Shown here piece by piece: positions 30,064 through 39,395 of a stretch of DNA of 64,000 nt. Position numbers and translations under genes: made by a program. The stretch's first letter is position 1. Each line of letters starts with the position of its first letter. A model generated the notes under the pieces. It was not told the DNA's origin. It did not search any database and saw only the letters and a program-made list of their open reading frames with translations. The DNA is taken from NCBI GenBank assembly GCA_046348585.1, contig JAXMDZ010000014.1:16458-80457 (forward strand), read 5' to 3'. The stretch is from JADZAI01 sp046348585 (lineage in GTDB: Bacteria; Pseudomonadota; Alphaproteobacteria; Micropepsales; Micropepsaceae).

Positions 30064-30966
30064 ATGGCACTCGATCTGAAGAACAAGGTCGCCTTCATCA
30101 CGGGCGGCGCGTCGGGCCTCGGCCTGTCGATGGCGCGGGCCTTCGGCAAGGAGGGCATGAAGGTCATGCTCGCCGACATCGACGAAAAGACGCTGGCGAG
30201 CGCGAAGGCGGATCTGGAAGCCCGCCAGGTGGTGTGCTCCACCGTCGTCTGCGACGTGACCGACCGCGCCTCGGTGAAGAGCGGGGCGCTCCAGACCATC
30301 GCCGATTTCGGCAAGGTCCATGTCGTCTGCAACAATGCCGGCGTCGCGGTCGGCGGTCCGATCGGCACCGTGCGCGACCGCGACTGGGACTGGATCATCG
30401 ACGTCAACCTGAAGGGCGTCGTCTACGGCACCGAGACCTTCACGCCGCTGATCAGGAGCCACGGCGAGGGCGGGCATTTCGTCAACACCGCCTCGATGGC
30501 CGGGATGATCAGCCCGCCCAACATGGAGCCCTATTGCGCGACCAAGTTCGCGGTCGTCGCGATGAGCGAGGGCTGGGCGGCGCAGCTCGCCCCCATGGGG
30601 ATCGGCGTCTCGGTGCTCTGCCCCGGCTTCGTGCGCACGCTCATCCACGAAAGCTGGCGCAACAAGCAGCAGAAATACGGCGGCCCCAACGAGACCGACG
30701 CCGGGGTCGGCGAGACCCGCGAGCAGGCGGCGGCGAACGTGCTCGGCGGCATCGACCCCGACATCGTCGGCGCGCGCGTCGTGGAAGGCATCAAGGGCAA
30801 CGAGATGCACATCTTCACCCACCGCGAGATGCGGGCCTTCGTGGAGATGCGCTTCCAGTCGATCCTCGCCGGCTTCGACCGCGCCGACGCCAGCCCGGCG
30901 CTCAGCGTGCTGCCGAAGGCCGATCCCGTGACCATGCTCCAGGGCATTCTACCGCCTTCCAATTGA
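30064..30966 (+). CDS. short-chain dehydrogenase/reductase
   Basis: 300 aa classical SDR. The cofactor motif TGGASGLG is at residues 14-21, NNAG at about 91-94, and the active site has a serine in NTASMAG and the YCATK motif. The ADID at the end of the second strand suggests NAD rather than NADP preference. Substrate unknown. It follows the TetR gene and is likely controlled by it. Confidence 0.88.
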   Translation: MALDLKNKVAFITGGASGLGLSMARAFGKEGMKVMLADIDEKTLASAKADLEARQVVCSTVVCDVTDRASVKSGALQTIADFGKVHVVCNNAGVAVGGPIGTVRDRDWDWIIDVNLKGVVYGTETFTPLIRSHGEGGHFVNTASMAGMISPPNMEPYCATKFAVVAMSEGWAAQLAPMGIGVSVLCPGFVRTLIHESWRNKQQKYGGPNETDAGVGETREQAAANVLGGIDPDIVGARVVEGIKGNEMHIFTHREMRAFVEMRFQSILAGFDRADASPALSVLPKADPVTMLQGILPPSN

Positions 30967-31009
30967 GGAAGGCGCGTCCCGCCACCCGGGCGCGTGGGTC
31001 GCATTGCCG

Positions 31010-31033
31010 CGCGTCGGACAATTGTCCGACGCG
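31010..31033. promoter_or_regulatory. perfect 24-bp palindrome between SDR and GT2 genes
   Basis: Arms CGCGTCGGACAA and TTGTCCGACGCG meet without a gap. There is no T tract, so it is more like an operator for the GT2 gene downstream than a terminator, although a bidirectional RNA hairpin is not excluded. Confidence 0.6.
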
Positions 31034-31100
31034 GGGGAACGCGCCCTAATCCTTGGCTGCGGCGACCGGCGCAGAAACGGCGCCGCATGCGGGGCGGGGC

Positions 31101-32522
31101 ATGTTTCTTTCGAACTGGCGGACGGCGGCGCCGTCCGCTCGCCGGCAACCATCGGCGCTCGCCCGGGAGAACTGGGCGCGGCGGCGGGTGACGCCCGGCC
31201 AGGGTCTGGTCCTTGCCGCGCTCGCGCTCGCGCTCGCCGCCGCGCTGATCCTTGCGCCCCGCACGGCGATTGAAGCCACGGTCGCCGCGCTCGTCGTCCT
31301 CAGCGTGCTGCACACCGCCTTGCGCGCGCTGGCCTTCGCGGTCGGGCTGTGGCCGCACGCGACGCCGAAGCCGGTCGCGGACGGCGACCTGCCCAGTTAC
31401 TCGATCATCGTGCCGCTCTATGGCGAAGCGAACATGGCCGATCATCTGATCGCGGCGCTTCAGGCGCTCGACTATCCGCGCGACCGGCTGGAGGCGATCC
31501 TCGCCGTCGAGCACGACGACGAGGCGACGCAGCGGGCCTTCGCCGCGATCGTGCTGCCGGACTGGATGCGGGTCGTCGTCGTTCTGCCGGGCGCGCCGCG
31601 CACCAAGCCGCGCGCCTGCCAATATGCGCTCGCCCAGGCGCGCGGCGAGCACGTCGTCGTCTATGACGCCGAGGACGCGCCCGATCCCGGCCAGCTCCGC
31701 GCCGCGGCGGCGGCCTTCGCCCATCACGGTCCGGCGACGGTCTGCCTTCAGGCGAGCCTGGTGCCCGACAATCGCCGCGAGAACTGGCTGACCGCGATGT
31801 TCGCGCTCGACTACTGCCAGTGGTTCGACGGCATGCTGACCGGCTTCGAACGGCTCGGCCTGCCTGTGCCGCTCGGCGGCAGTTCCAACCATTTCCGCAC
31901 CGACGCCCTGCGCGCCGCGGGCGGCTGGGACCCCTGGAACGTGACCGAGGACGCCGATCTCGGCCTTCGCCTCTGGCGTCTCGGCCATGGCGTGCGCACG
32001 CTCGCCTCGACCACCTTCGAGGAAGCGCCGCTCGGTCTCGACGCCTGGCTGCCGCAGCGCACGCGCTGGTCGCGCGGCTATCTCCAGACCTTTCTGGTCC
32101 ACGCCCGCGCGCCCTCGACCCTCGGCCTGCCGGGGCTCGGGCTTGCCGGCTGGGCCTTCCTTGCCGTGTTCGTCGGCGGCTCCATCGTTTTCTCGCTGGT
32201 CAACCCGCTGTTCTGGGCCTTGGCGAGCTACACGCTGCTGACCGGATCGGGCGCGATGGAGTGGGCCTTCGGACCGGCCGTCGCGCCGCTCGCCTGGACG
32301 AGCCTCGTCTTCGGCAACGCCCTCGCCATGGTTCTGACGGCGCTGGGGCCGCTGAAGCGCGGCTGGTGGGAGCTTTCGCCGCTGGCGCTGACCAGCCCCG
32401 TCTATTGGGCGCTGGTATCGGCGGCGAGCTATCGCGCGCTCCAGGTCTTCGCCGTCCAGCCCCATCGCTGGGAGAAGACCGCGCACGGCCTCGCCCGCGA
32501 CCGGCGCGGAGGGCCGCCATGA
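31101..32522 (+). CDS. processive-type family 2 glycosyltransferase
   Basis: 473 aa. Two N-terminal membrane segments (LVLAALALALAAALIL and VVLSVLHTALRALAFAVGL) are followed by a GT2 catalytic domain starting SYSIIVPLYGE. Catalytic signatures are VYDAEDAPDP (metal/UDP), VTEDADLGLRLW and QRTRWSRGYLQ, the latter being the QxxRW motif of processive synthases. Several C-terminal membrane helices follow. It resembles NfrB-like/cellulose-synthase-type enzymes that make a surface polysaccharide. A TTG start at 31053 is an alternative. Its stop overlaps the next ATG (ATGA). Confidence 0.82.
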   Translation: MFLSNWRTAAPSARRQPSALARENWARRRVTPGQGLVLAALALALAAALILAPRTAIEATVAALVVLSVLHTALRALAFAVGLWPHATPKPVADGDLPSYSIIVPLYGEANMADHLIAALQALDYPRDRLEAILAVEHDDEATQRAFAAIVLPDWMRVVVVLPGAPRTKPRACQYALAQARGEHVVVYDAEDAPDPGQLRAAAAAFAHHGPATVCLQASLVPDNRRENWLTAMFALDYCQWFDGMLTGFERLGLPVPLGGSSNHFRTDALRAAGGWDPWNVTEDADLGLRLWRLGHGVRTLASTTFEEAPLGLDAWLPQRTRWSRGYLQTFLVHARAPSTLGLPGLGLAGWAFLAVFVGGSIVFSLVNPLFWALASYTLLTGSGAMEWAFGPAVAPLAWTSLVFGNALAMVLTALGPLKRGWWELSPLALTSPVYWALVSAASYRALQVFAVQPHRWEKTAHGLARDRRGGPP

Positions 32523-33274
32523 AGGCGCGCTGGCTCGCCGCCGCGCTGGCCGCGCCGCTCGCCCCGGCGGCGCTCGCCGGAGCTTGGCCGCAGCCCGAGG
32601 ATCACGGCTTCTCGCTCAACCAGACCGGCTATGCCGCCGGTGCGGCGGGCGAGGGACGGCTGCTGTTCGATGGCTATGGCGAGGCGGGACTGGGCGGCGG
32701 CTGGACGGCGGTCTTCGCCTTCGACAGCGATCTCGACCGTGCGACCGCGCAATCGGTCTGGCGGGCGGGCGGCGGGCTTCGCTATTCGCTCGTCCTCGAC
32801 GATCTGCCGGGCTGGCGCTTCTCGGCCGAGGCGACGCTGCGCTATCAGGGCCACGAGTCGCTGATCGCCGATCCGGCGTTCGCGGGCGACGGCCTCGGCG
32901 GCGGCCTGCGGCTCGACGCCGGAACCTCGTTCGAGCTGTTCGGGCTTCCGGCCTTCGCCGACCTCGGGCTCGCCTGGACCCATCGCCGCCTCGCCCCGGC
33001 GGAGACCCGCATCGAACTCGGCGCGGGCCTCGACCTCGACCCGTCGATGCAGGTCGGCGCGTCCTACACCGCGACCTTCGCGCCCGGCGCATTCTACGAG
33101 CCGGGGGCCTACGAGAAGCACGAGATCCAGACCTGGACCCGCTGGCGCATCGACGCCGACTACGCGCTTTCGCTGTCGGTCAGCCACACGCTCGCCGCCG
33201 ACCGCGCGCCGGTCGAGACGGCGATCCGGCTCGGCCTGTGGACCTTCTTCTATCCCGAGCCGGACGCGCCCTAG
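32519..33274 (+). CDS. outer-membrane-like exported protein, partner of GT2
   Basis: 251 aa. Signal peptide MKARWLAAALAAPLAPAALA. The mature sequence has many short amphipathic strands with aromatic ends (GRLLFDGYGEAGLGGGWTAVFAF, RFSAEATLRYQG, QVGASYTATFAPG, YALSLSVSHTLA), as in outer-membrane beta-barrels. No family name is recognised. Translational coupling to the GT2 gene by the 4-base overlap suggests it exports or caps the polysaccharide. Its end overlaps the convergent gcdH gene by 4 bases. Confidence 0.7.
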   Translation: MKARWLAAALAAPLAPAALAGAWPQPEDHGFSLNQTGYAAGAAGEGRLLFDGYGEAGLGGGWTAVFAFDSDLDRATAQSVWRAGGGLRYSLVLDDLPGWRFSAEATLRYQGHESLIADPAFAGDGLGGGLRLDAGTSFELFGLPAFADLGLAWTHRRLAPAETRIELGAGLDLDPSMQVGASYTATFAPGAFYEPGAYEKHEIQTWTRWRIDADYALSLSVSHTLAADRAPVETAIRLGLWTFFYPEPDAP

Positions 33275-34485
33275 CTGAACGCCTGGATGCCGGTGATCGC
33301 GCGCCCGAGGATCAGCGCGTGGACGTCGTGCGTGCCCTCATAGGTGTTGACCGCTTCGAGGTTCAGCACATGGCGGATGACGCCGTATTCGTCCGACACG
33401 CCGTTGCCGCCGTGCATGTCGCGGGCGACGCGGGCGATATCGAGCGCCTTGCCGCAATTGTTGCGCTTCATCAGCGAGATCATCGGCGGCGAGGCGTCGC
33501 CCGTTTCGAACAGGCGGCCGAGCCGCAGCGCGCCGTGCAGGCCGAGCGCGATCTCGGTCGCCATGTCGGCGAGCTTCTTCTGGATCAGCTGGTTGGCGGC
33601 CAGCGGACGGCCGAACTGCTTGCGCTCCATCGTATAGGTGCGGGCGGCGTCGAGGCAGGCCTCGGCCGCCCCCATCGCGCCCCAGGCGATGCCGTAGCGG
33701 GCGCGGTTGAGGCAGCCGAACGGGCCTTTGAGGCCCTTCACGTTGGGCAGGAAATTGGCGTCGGGCACGAACACGTCCTGCAGGACGATCTCGCCGGTCA
33801 CCGAGGCGCGCAGCGAGAACTTGCCCTCGATCTTGGGCGTCGAGAAACCGTCCATGCCGCGTTCGACGACGAAGCCGCGAATGTCGCCCGCATCGTCCTT
33901 CGCCCACACCACCGCGAGATCGGCGATGGGCGAATTGGTGATCCACATCTTGGCGCCGTTCAGCACATAGCCGCCGCCGGTCTTGCGGGCGCGGGTCACC
34001 ATGCCGCCGGGGTCCGAACCGTGGTCCGGCTCGGTCAGGCCGAAACAGCCGACATGCTCGCCGCTCGCCAGCTTCGGCAGGAAGCGCATGCGCTGCTCCT
34101 CGGTGCCGTAGGCGTAGATCGGGTGCATGACGAGGCTCGACTGCACGCTCATCGCCGAGCGATAGCCGCTGTCCACCCGTTCCACCTCGCGGGCCGCCAG
34201 GCCATAGGCGACATAGCCGAGTCCGGCGCAGCCGTATTTCTCGGGCAGCGTGATGCCGAGCAGGCCCTGCGCGCCCATCTCGGTCATGATCGCCCGGTCG
34301 AAGGTCTCGTTGCGGAAGCCGAGCTTGACGCGGGGCTGCAGGCGGTCCGCGCAGAACTCGCGGGCCGAGCGGGCGACGAGGCGCTCCTCCTCGGTCAGCA
34401 GTTCGTCCAGCAGCAGCGGATCGGCCCAGTCGAACGGCCCGGCATCCGGCCCTGATTTCGTGTCTACCACTTTCGTTGACCGCAT
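33271..34485 (-). CDS. gcdH: glutaryl-CoA dehydrogenase
   Basis: 404 aa. It is a flavin acyl-CoA dehydrogenase converting glutaryl-CoA to crotonyl-CoA in lysine/tryptophan degradation. Hallmarks: FGLTEPDHGSDPGGM, GAKMWITNSPIADLAVVWAK (GcdH-type), and VARDMHGGNGVSDEYGVIRH, and the catalytic glutamate in NTYEGTHDVHALILGRAITG. Unlike the acyl-CoA dehydrogenase at 16-17 kb, the EGT motif is intact. It starts 5 bases after the vapD stop on the same strand. Confidence 0.92.
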   Translation of the reverse strand: MRSTKVVDTKSGPDAGPFDWADPLLLDELLTEEERLVARSAREFCADRLQPRVKLGFRNETFDRAIMTEMGAQGLLGITLPEKYGCAGLGYVAYGLAAREVERVDSGYRSAMSVQSSLVMHPIYAYGTEEQRMRFLPKLASGEHVGCFGLTEPDHGSDPGGMVTRARKTGGGYVLNGAKMWITNSPIADLAVVWAKDDAGDIRGFVVERGMDGFSTPKIEGKFSLRASVTGEIVLQDVFVPDANFLPNVKGLKGPFGCLNRARYGIAWGAMGAAEACLDAARTYTMERKQFGRPLAANQLIQKKLADMATEIALGLHGALRLGRLFETGDASPPMISLMKRNNCGKALDIARVARDMHGGNGVSDEYGVIRHVLNLEAVNTYEGTHDVHALILGRAITGIQAFS

Positions 34486-34490
34486 TGTGC

Positions 34491-34799
34491 CTATCGGTTG
34501 GGAGGAGCCTGCAAGCCTTCTATGGCCGGCATGAGGTCGTTGTTATCCTCAATGCGGAGCATCCTGATGTCCGTCACCGAAGGCGTGAACCAAGAGTGCC
34601 TGCGCGCCAATTCCTGAACTGCGAGAACGCATCGGACGGCATCGACGGTCTCGTCGCCGAAATAGACGCTGCCCTGCTGGCGGTTGAAGCCGAACTCCCC
34701 GAGCACGGCGCGAATGTTGGAATAGGCGTTTTGCCAGGAGGTGTTGTGGTAAAGCTGTTCGAGCGTTGTCGTGTTCAGGTCGAAGCTGATTGCATACAT
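34491..34799 (-). CDS. vapD: VapD-like endoribonuclease
   Basis: 102 aa. The sequence follows the VapD pattern closely: MYAISFDLNTTTLEQLYHN, NAYSNIRAVLGEFGF, QGSVYFGD, and DIRMLRIED near the end. Asp7, the probable catalytic residue of the Cas2-like ferredoxin fold of VapD, is present. VapD of Helicobacter is an mRNA-cleaving toxin-like RNase. No VapX-like antitoxin is visible next to it. The sequence is less GC-rich than its neighbours and lies between gcdH and tRNA-Thr, which suggests horizontal gain. Start ATG at 34799. Confidence 0.85.
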   Translation of the reverse strand: MYAISFDLNTTTLEQLYHNTSWQNAYSNIRAVLGEFGFNRQQGSVYFGDETVDAVRCVLAVQELARRHSWFTPSVTDIRMLRIEDNNDLMPAIEGLQAPPNR

Positions 34800-34909
34800 G
34801 GCTCGTGATCTCCCGGTCGCCGACGCCGACCGGGCCATATAGGTCGATCGCCGTCTGCCGGGCAAGGATGCCAGTGTGGAGATTCTCAAGGCTCGACCCG
34901 CATAAGAGA

Positions 34910-34984
34910 TGGTGCCGGTTGAGGGGATTGAACCCCCGACCTTCGGTTTACAAAACCGCTGCTCTACCGCTGAGCTAAACCGGC
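34910..34984 (-). tRNA. tRNA-Thr(TGT)
   Basis: The complement folds with GCCGGTT pairing to AACCGGC. The anticodon loop TTTGTAA gives TGT, and CCA is encoded (TGG at 34910-34912 on the + strand). It decodes ACA and possibly other ACN threonine codons. Confidence 0.96.
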
Positions 34985-35166
34985 ACTGCCGGGGGTTGGA
35001 TAGGGCGGAACAGCCCGCCGTTCAACCGGGTCCCGCCCGGCGGGCGGCGTGCGCGGGACCGCGCGGCCGGGGCGTTCACAAATGCGTTGCGGTGTTCCTC
35101 TAGGGCGGTGGGCTTCGCACGCGGCTAGTGATTGCCGCGGGCCGGGCATGTAAGCTACCGAGAGTC

Positions 35167-36273
35167 ATGCGCAAATCTCTTCTCGCGGTTGCGGCCGCCG
35201 CTGCCGCCCTTCTTGGCCTGTGGGCCTTCGCGCCGGGCGTTCTCGGCCTGGCCGGGCCGTCCGCCGGGGGCGGCGGCGGGGCGGGGCGCGCGCCCGTCGT
35301 GACCGCCGCGACCGTCGGGCGCGAGACCTTCGTCGAGACCATCGAGGCCATCGGCACGGCCCTCGCCTCGGAAAGCGTCACCATCACCGCCAAGACGGCC
35401 GACACGGTGGGCGCGATCAACTTCACCGAGGGCCAGCAGGTCGAGCAGGGCGCGATCCTGATCGAGATGACCAGCACCCAGCAGGCGGCGGACCTGATGG
35501 CCGCGCGGGCCGAACTCGCCGAGGCCGAAAAGGCCTATGACCGCGCCGCCGACCTCGTCGCCAAGGGCATCGCCGCCCGGGCGACGCTCGACGCCGCGAC
35601 CGCGGCGCGCGACGCGGCGCGCGGACGCGTCCAGGCCATCGAGGCCCGGCTCGCCGACACGATCATCAAGGCGCCGTTCGCGGGCGTCGTCGGCCTGCGC
35701 AATGTCAGCGTCGGCTCCTATGTGCGGCCGGGCGACGTCATCACGACGCTCGATTCCATCGCGACCATCAAGGGCGACTTCACAGTGCCGGAACGCTTCC
35801 TGTCGGTGCTGAAGCCGGGCCTCAAGCTCAGCGTGCAGGTCGCCGCCTATCCGGGCGAAACCTTCGCCGGCACGGTCGCCAGCGTCGATACGCGGATCGA
35901 TCCGGCGACCCGCGCCGTCAAGGTGCGCGCCGAATTGCCCAACGCCGATCTGCGGCTGCGGCCGGGCATGCTGATGTCGGTCGTCCTCGACGTCGCCGAA
36001 CACAGCGCCCTCGCGGTGCCGGAATCGGCCATCGTCGCGCAGGGCGACAAGCGCTTCGTCTTCACGATCGACGCGGAGTCGAAGGCGCAGCGCGTGGAGG
36101 TGAAGACGGGCCTGGTGAAGCCGGGCATCGTCGAGATCCTTTCCGGCCTGAACGAAGGCGACCGGATCGTCGCCGAGGGCACCAACAAGGTCATCCCCGG
36201 CCGCCCCGTGACGGTCGATGTCGAAGCGCCCGCCAGACCGCCCGCCGCGGGCGGGGAGGGCAAGCCGTCATGA
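35167..36273 (+). CDS. RND efflux periplasmic adaptor subunit
   Basis: 368 aa membrane-fusion protein. N-terminal membrane anchor (LLAVAAAAAALLGLWAFAPG), then a Gly-rich linker, a lipoyl/barrel-sandwich half (VGAINFTEGQQVEQGAILIEM), a helical hairpin (ARAELAEAEKAYDRAADLVAKG) and the second half ADTIIKAPFAGVVGLRNVSVGSYVRPGD. It links the inner-membrane pump to an outer-membrane channel. The start is at 35167; its last codons overlap the pump gene as ATGA. No TolC-like gene lies nearby. Confidence 0.92.
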   Translation: MRKSLLAVAAAAAALLGLWAFAPGVLGLAGPSAGGGGGAGRAPVVTAATVGRETFVETIEAIGTALASESVTITAKTADTVGAINFTEGQQVEQGAILIEMTSTQQAADLMAARAELAEAEKAYDRAADLVAKGIAARATLDAATAARDAARGRVQAIEARLADTIIKAPFAGVVGLRNVSVGSYVRPGDVITTLDSIATIKGDFTVPERFLSVLKPGLKLSVQVAAYPGETFAGTVASVDTRIDPATRAVKVRAELPNADLRLRPGMLMSVVLDVAEHSALAVPESAIVAQGDKRFVFTIDAESKAQRVEVKTGLVKPGIVEILSGLNEGDRIVAEGTNKVIPGRPVTVDVEAPARPPAAGGEGKPS

Positions 36274-39200
36274 TCCTTAGCGACATCTCGGTCCGCCGTC
36301 CGGTCTTCGCGACGGTCCTGTCGCTGCTGCTGGTGGCGTTCGGCGTCCTCTCCTTCATCGGTCTGCCGCTGCGCGAGCTGCCGAATATCGACCCGCCGGT
36401 CGTTTCGATCACCACCACCTATCCCGGCGCCTCGGCCGACGTGGTGCAGAGCCGCATCACCGAGATTCTCGAAGACCAGGTTTCGGGCATCGAGGGCATC
36501 GATACGATCACCTCGCGCTCGCGCGACGGGGTGAGCGAGATCACCATCGAATTCACGCTGGCCCGCGACATCGAAGCGGCCGCCAACGACGTGCGCGATT
36601 CCGTCGCGCGGGTCAGCGACCGCCTGCCGGACGAAATCGACGCGCCGCAGGTCGCCAAGACCGACGCCGACGCCGATCCGATCATGTGGCTGAACTTCGC
36701 GGCCACCGGGCTCGATCCGATGGAGCTGACCGAATACGCGACCAAGACCATCGTCGACCGCCTCTCCATCATCGATGGCGTCGCCCAGGTGCGGATCGGC
36801 GGCGGCCAAGACTACGCCATCCGCATCTGGCTCGACCGTCAGGCGCTGGCGGCGCGGGCGATGACGGTGGGCGACGTGGAGGCGGCGCTGCGCGCCCAGA
36901 ACGTCGAACTGCCGGCGGGCAAGATCGAATCCGGCCAGCGCGACCTCACGGTGCGGGTCAGCCGGGCCTACCAGACCGCCGACGACTTCAAGGCGCTGGT
37001 GATCAAGCGCGGCGCGGACGGCCATCCGACCCGGCTCGGCGACGTGGCGCGGGTCGAACTCGGTTCGGCCAACGACAAGGTGCTGTTCCGGGGCAACGGC
37101 GTGCCGCAGATCGGCCTCGGCATCGTCAAGCAGTCCACCGCCAACACGCTGGACGTGGCGCGCGGCATCCGCGCCGAGATGGCGGCGATCGAACAGACCC
37201 TGCCGGAGGGCATGACGATCGTCACCGCCTTCGATACCTCGATCTTCATCGAGGCCTCGGTGAACCAGGTCTATCATTCGCTGGGCGAGGCGATGGCCAT
37301 CGTGATCGCGGTGATCTTCCTGTTCCTGGGCAGCGTGCGCGCGGCGATCATTCCGGCGGTGACGGTGCCGGTCTGTCTGATCGGCGCGTTCATCGTGCTC
37401 TACGCCTTCGGGGCGACGCTCAACCTGCTGACGCTGCTGGCGCTGGTGCTGGCGATCGGCCTTGTGGTCGACGACGCGATCGTGGTGCTGGAGAACATCC
37501 AGCGCCGCATCACGACCCTCGGCGAGCCGCCGCTGATCGCCGCGACGCGCGGCACCTCGCAGGTCGCCTTCGCGGTCATGGCGACGACGACGGTGCTCAT
37601 CGTCGTCTTCGTGCCGATCTTCTTCCTGACCGGAAATATCGGGCGGCTGTTCTCCGAACTCGCGGTCGCCATTTCCGGGGCGATCTTTTTCTCGGGCCTC
37701 GTCGCGCTGACGCTGACGCCGATGATGTGCTCCAAGCTGCTGAAGCCGAGCGAGGGCGCGTTCGCGGCGCGGGTCCATGCGCTGTCGCACCGGGTCGAGG
37801 GCCGCTACGAGCGGGCGCTGCGCTTCATGCTGGCGCGCCCGTGGATCGCCGGCGTCGCGGCGCTGGCGGTGGTGGGGCTGATCGCCCTGCTGATGCAGGC
37901 GATCCCCTCCGAACTCGCGCCCGACGAGGATCGCGGCGTCGCGGACGTGCGCGTCGATCTGCCCGAAGGCGCCTCGCTCGAAGAAACCGTCGCGCAGATG
38001 GACAAGGTCGAGAAGGTGCTTCTCGCCTATGTCGAAAACGGCGAGGCGCTGCGGATCATGGTGCGCGCGCCCGGCAGTTTCGGCTTCACCCAGGATTTCA
38101 ACAGCGGCCGCGCCGTGCTGCGTCTCGCCGACTGGGAGAACCGTTCGCGCTCGCAGGCCGAGATCATCGCCGAGATCCAGGGCAAACTTTCGGCCGCGGT
38201 GCCGGGCGCGCGCGCCTTCATCTCCGGCCGCAGCGGCATCGGCCAGCGCGGCGGCAAGCCGGTCAATTTCGTCATCGGCGGCACGGATTTCGACGAGATC
38301 GCCCGCTGGCGCGACCGGATCATCGAACGCGCCTCCGAAAACCCCGGCCTCGTCAGCGTCGACAGCGATTACAAGGAGACCAAGCCCCAGCTCGTCGTCT
38401 CCATCGACAAGCAGCGCGCCGCCGACCTTGGCGTCTCGACCGCCGAGATCGGGCGCACGCTGGAGACGATGCTCGGCTCGCGCCGGGTGACGACCTTCGT
38501 CAAGGACGGCGAGGAATACGACGTGATGATGCAGGCCGGGGCCGAGGACCGGCGGCAATTGTCCGACCTCACCAACATCTTCGTGCGCTCCGACCGCGGC
38601 GAGCTGATCCCGCTCTCCAATCTGGTGACGACGCGCGAGGCGGCGGGACCGCAGGCGCTCAACCGCTTCAACCGGATGCGCGCCATCACGATCAGCGCCG
38701 GCCTCGCCCCCGGCTACACGCTGGGCGAGGCGCTGACCTTCCTTGAGGGGATCGCCGCCGAGGAACTGCCGCCTGAGGCGCGCACCGACTATCAGGGCCA
38801 GTCGCGCGAGTTCCGCCAGTCGAGCGCCGCGCTCTATTTCACCTTCGCGCTCGCGCTCATCGTCGTCTTCCTCGTGCTCTCGGCGCAGTTCGAGAGCTTC
38901 GTCCACCCGGCGGTCATCCTGACGACCGTGCCGCTCGCCGTCGTCGGGGCGCTGGCGGGGCTGTGGCTGGTCGGGGCGAGCCTCAACATCTACAGCCAGA
39001 TCGGCATCGTCATGCTGGTCGGCCTCGCCGCCAAGAACGGCATCCTGATCGTCGAGTTCACCAACCAGCTGCGCGACGAGGGCCGCCCGTTCGACGAGGC
39101 CATCGTCGAGGCGGCGCGCATCCGCCTCAGGCCCATCGTCATGACCTCGCTGGCGACGGCGGCGGGCGCCTTCCCGCTGGTGATCGCCTCGGGCGCGGGC

Positions 39201-39392
39201 GCTGCCAGCCGCGAGGCGATCGGCATCGTCATCTTCTCCGGCATGCTGGTGGCGACGGCGTTCACGCTCTTCATCATCCCGACCGCCTATTCGGTGATCG
39301 CGCGGCGCACCGGCTCGCCGCTGGCGCTGGCGCACGAGATGGAGCGCTGGGAGCGCGAGGAAGCCGCCCGCAAGGGCCTGCCCGCCGAGTAG
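36270..39392 (+). CDS. RND family efflux pump permease
   Basis: 1040 aa, normal for AcrB/MexF-type hydrophobe-amphiphile pumps. It has about 12 membrane helices in two halves. The proton-relay aspartates are in LVVDDAIVVLENIQRR (TM4) and the lysine in GLAAKNGILIVEFTNQLRDEG (TM10). The porter-domain motif ELPNIDPPVVSITTTYPGASADVV is present. It exports drugs or other amphiphiles by proton antiport. Co-translated with the adaptor. The large antisense frame opposite it is a shadow. Confidence 0.95.
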   Translation: MILSDISVRRPVFATVLSLLLVAFGVLSFIGLPLRELPNIDPPVVSITTTYPGASADVVQSRITEILEDQVSGIEGIDTITSRSRDGVSEITIEFTLARDIEAAANDVRDSVARVSDRLPDEIDAPQVAKTDADADPIMWLNFAATGLDPMELTEYATKTIVDRLSIIDGVAQVRIGGGQDYAIRIWLDRQALAARAMTVGDVEAALRAQNVELPAGKIESGQRDLTVRVSRAYQTADDFKALVIKRGADGHPTRLGDVARVELGSANDKVLFRGNGVPQIGLGIVKQSTANTLDVARGIRAEMAAIEQTLPEGMTIVTAFDTSIFIEASVNQVYHSLGEAMAIVIAVIFLFLGSVRAAIIPAVTVPVCLIGAFIVLYAFGATLNLLTLLALVLAIGLVVDDAIVVLENIQRRITTLGEPPLIAATRGTSQVAFAVMATTTVLIVVFVPIFFLTGNIGRLFSELAVAISGAIFFSGLVALTLTPMMCSKLLKPSEGAFAARVHALSHRVEGRYERALRFMLARPWIAGVAALAVVGLIALLMQAIPSELAPDEDRGVADVRVDLPEGASLEETVAQMDKVEKVLLAYVENGEALRIMVRAPGSFGFTQDFNSGRAVLRLADWENRSRSQAEIIAEIQGKLSAAVPGARAFISGRSGIGQRGGKPVNFVIGGTDFDEIARWRDRIIERASENPGLVSVDSDYKETKPQLVVSIDKQRAADLGVSTAEIGRTLETMLGSRRVTTFVKDGEEYDVMMQAGAEDRRQLSDLTNIFVRSDRGELIPLSNLVTTREAAGPQALNRFNRMRAITISAGLAPGYTLGEALTFLEGIAAEELPPEARTDYQGQSREFRQSSAALYFTFALALIVVFLVLSAQFESFVHPAVILTTVPLAVVGALAGLWLVGASLNIYSQIGIVMLVGLAAKNGILIVEFTNQLRDEGRPFDEAIVEAARIRLRPIVMTSLATAAGAFPLVIASGAGAASREAIGIVIFSGMLVATAFTLFIIPTAYSVIARRTGSPLALAHEMERWEREEAARKGLPAE

Positions 39393-39395
39393 GCT

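Noticed and set aside
35847..39335. 1162-aa minus-strand frame opposite the RND pump
   Set aside because: Low-complexity antisense sequence; the + strand gene has all pump motifs.
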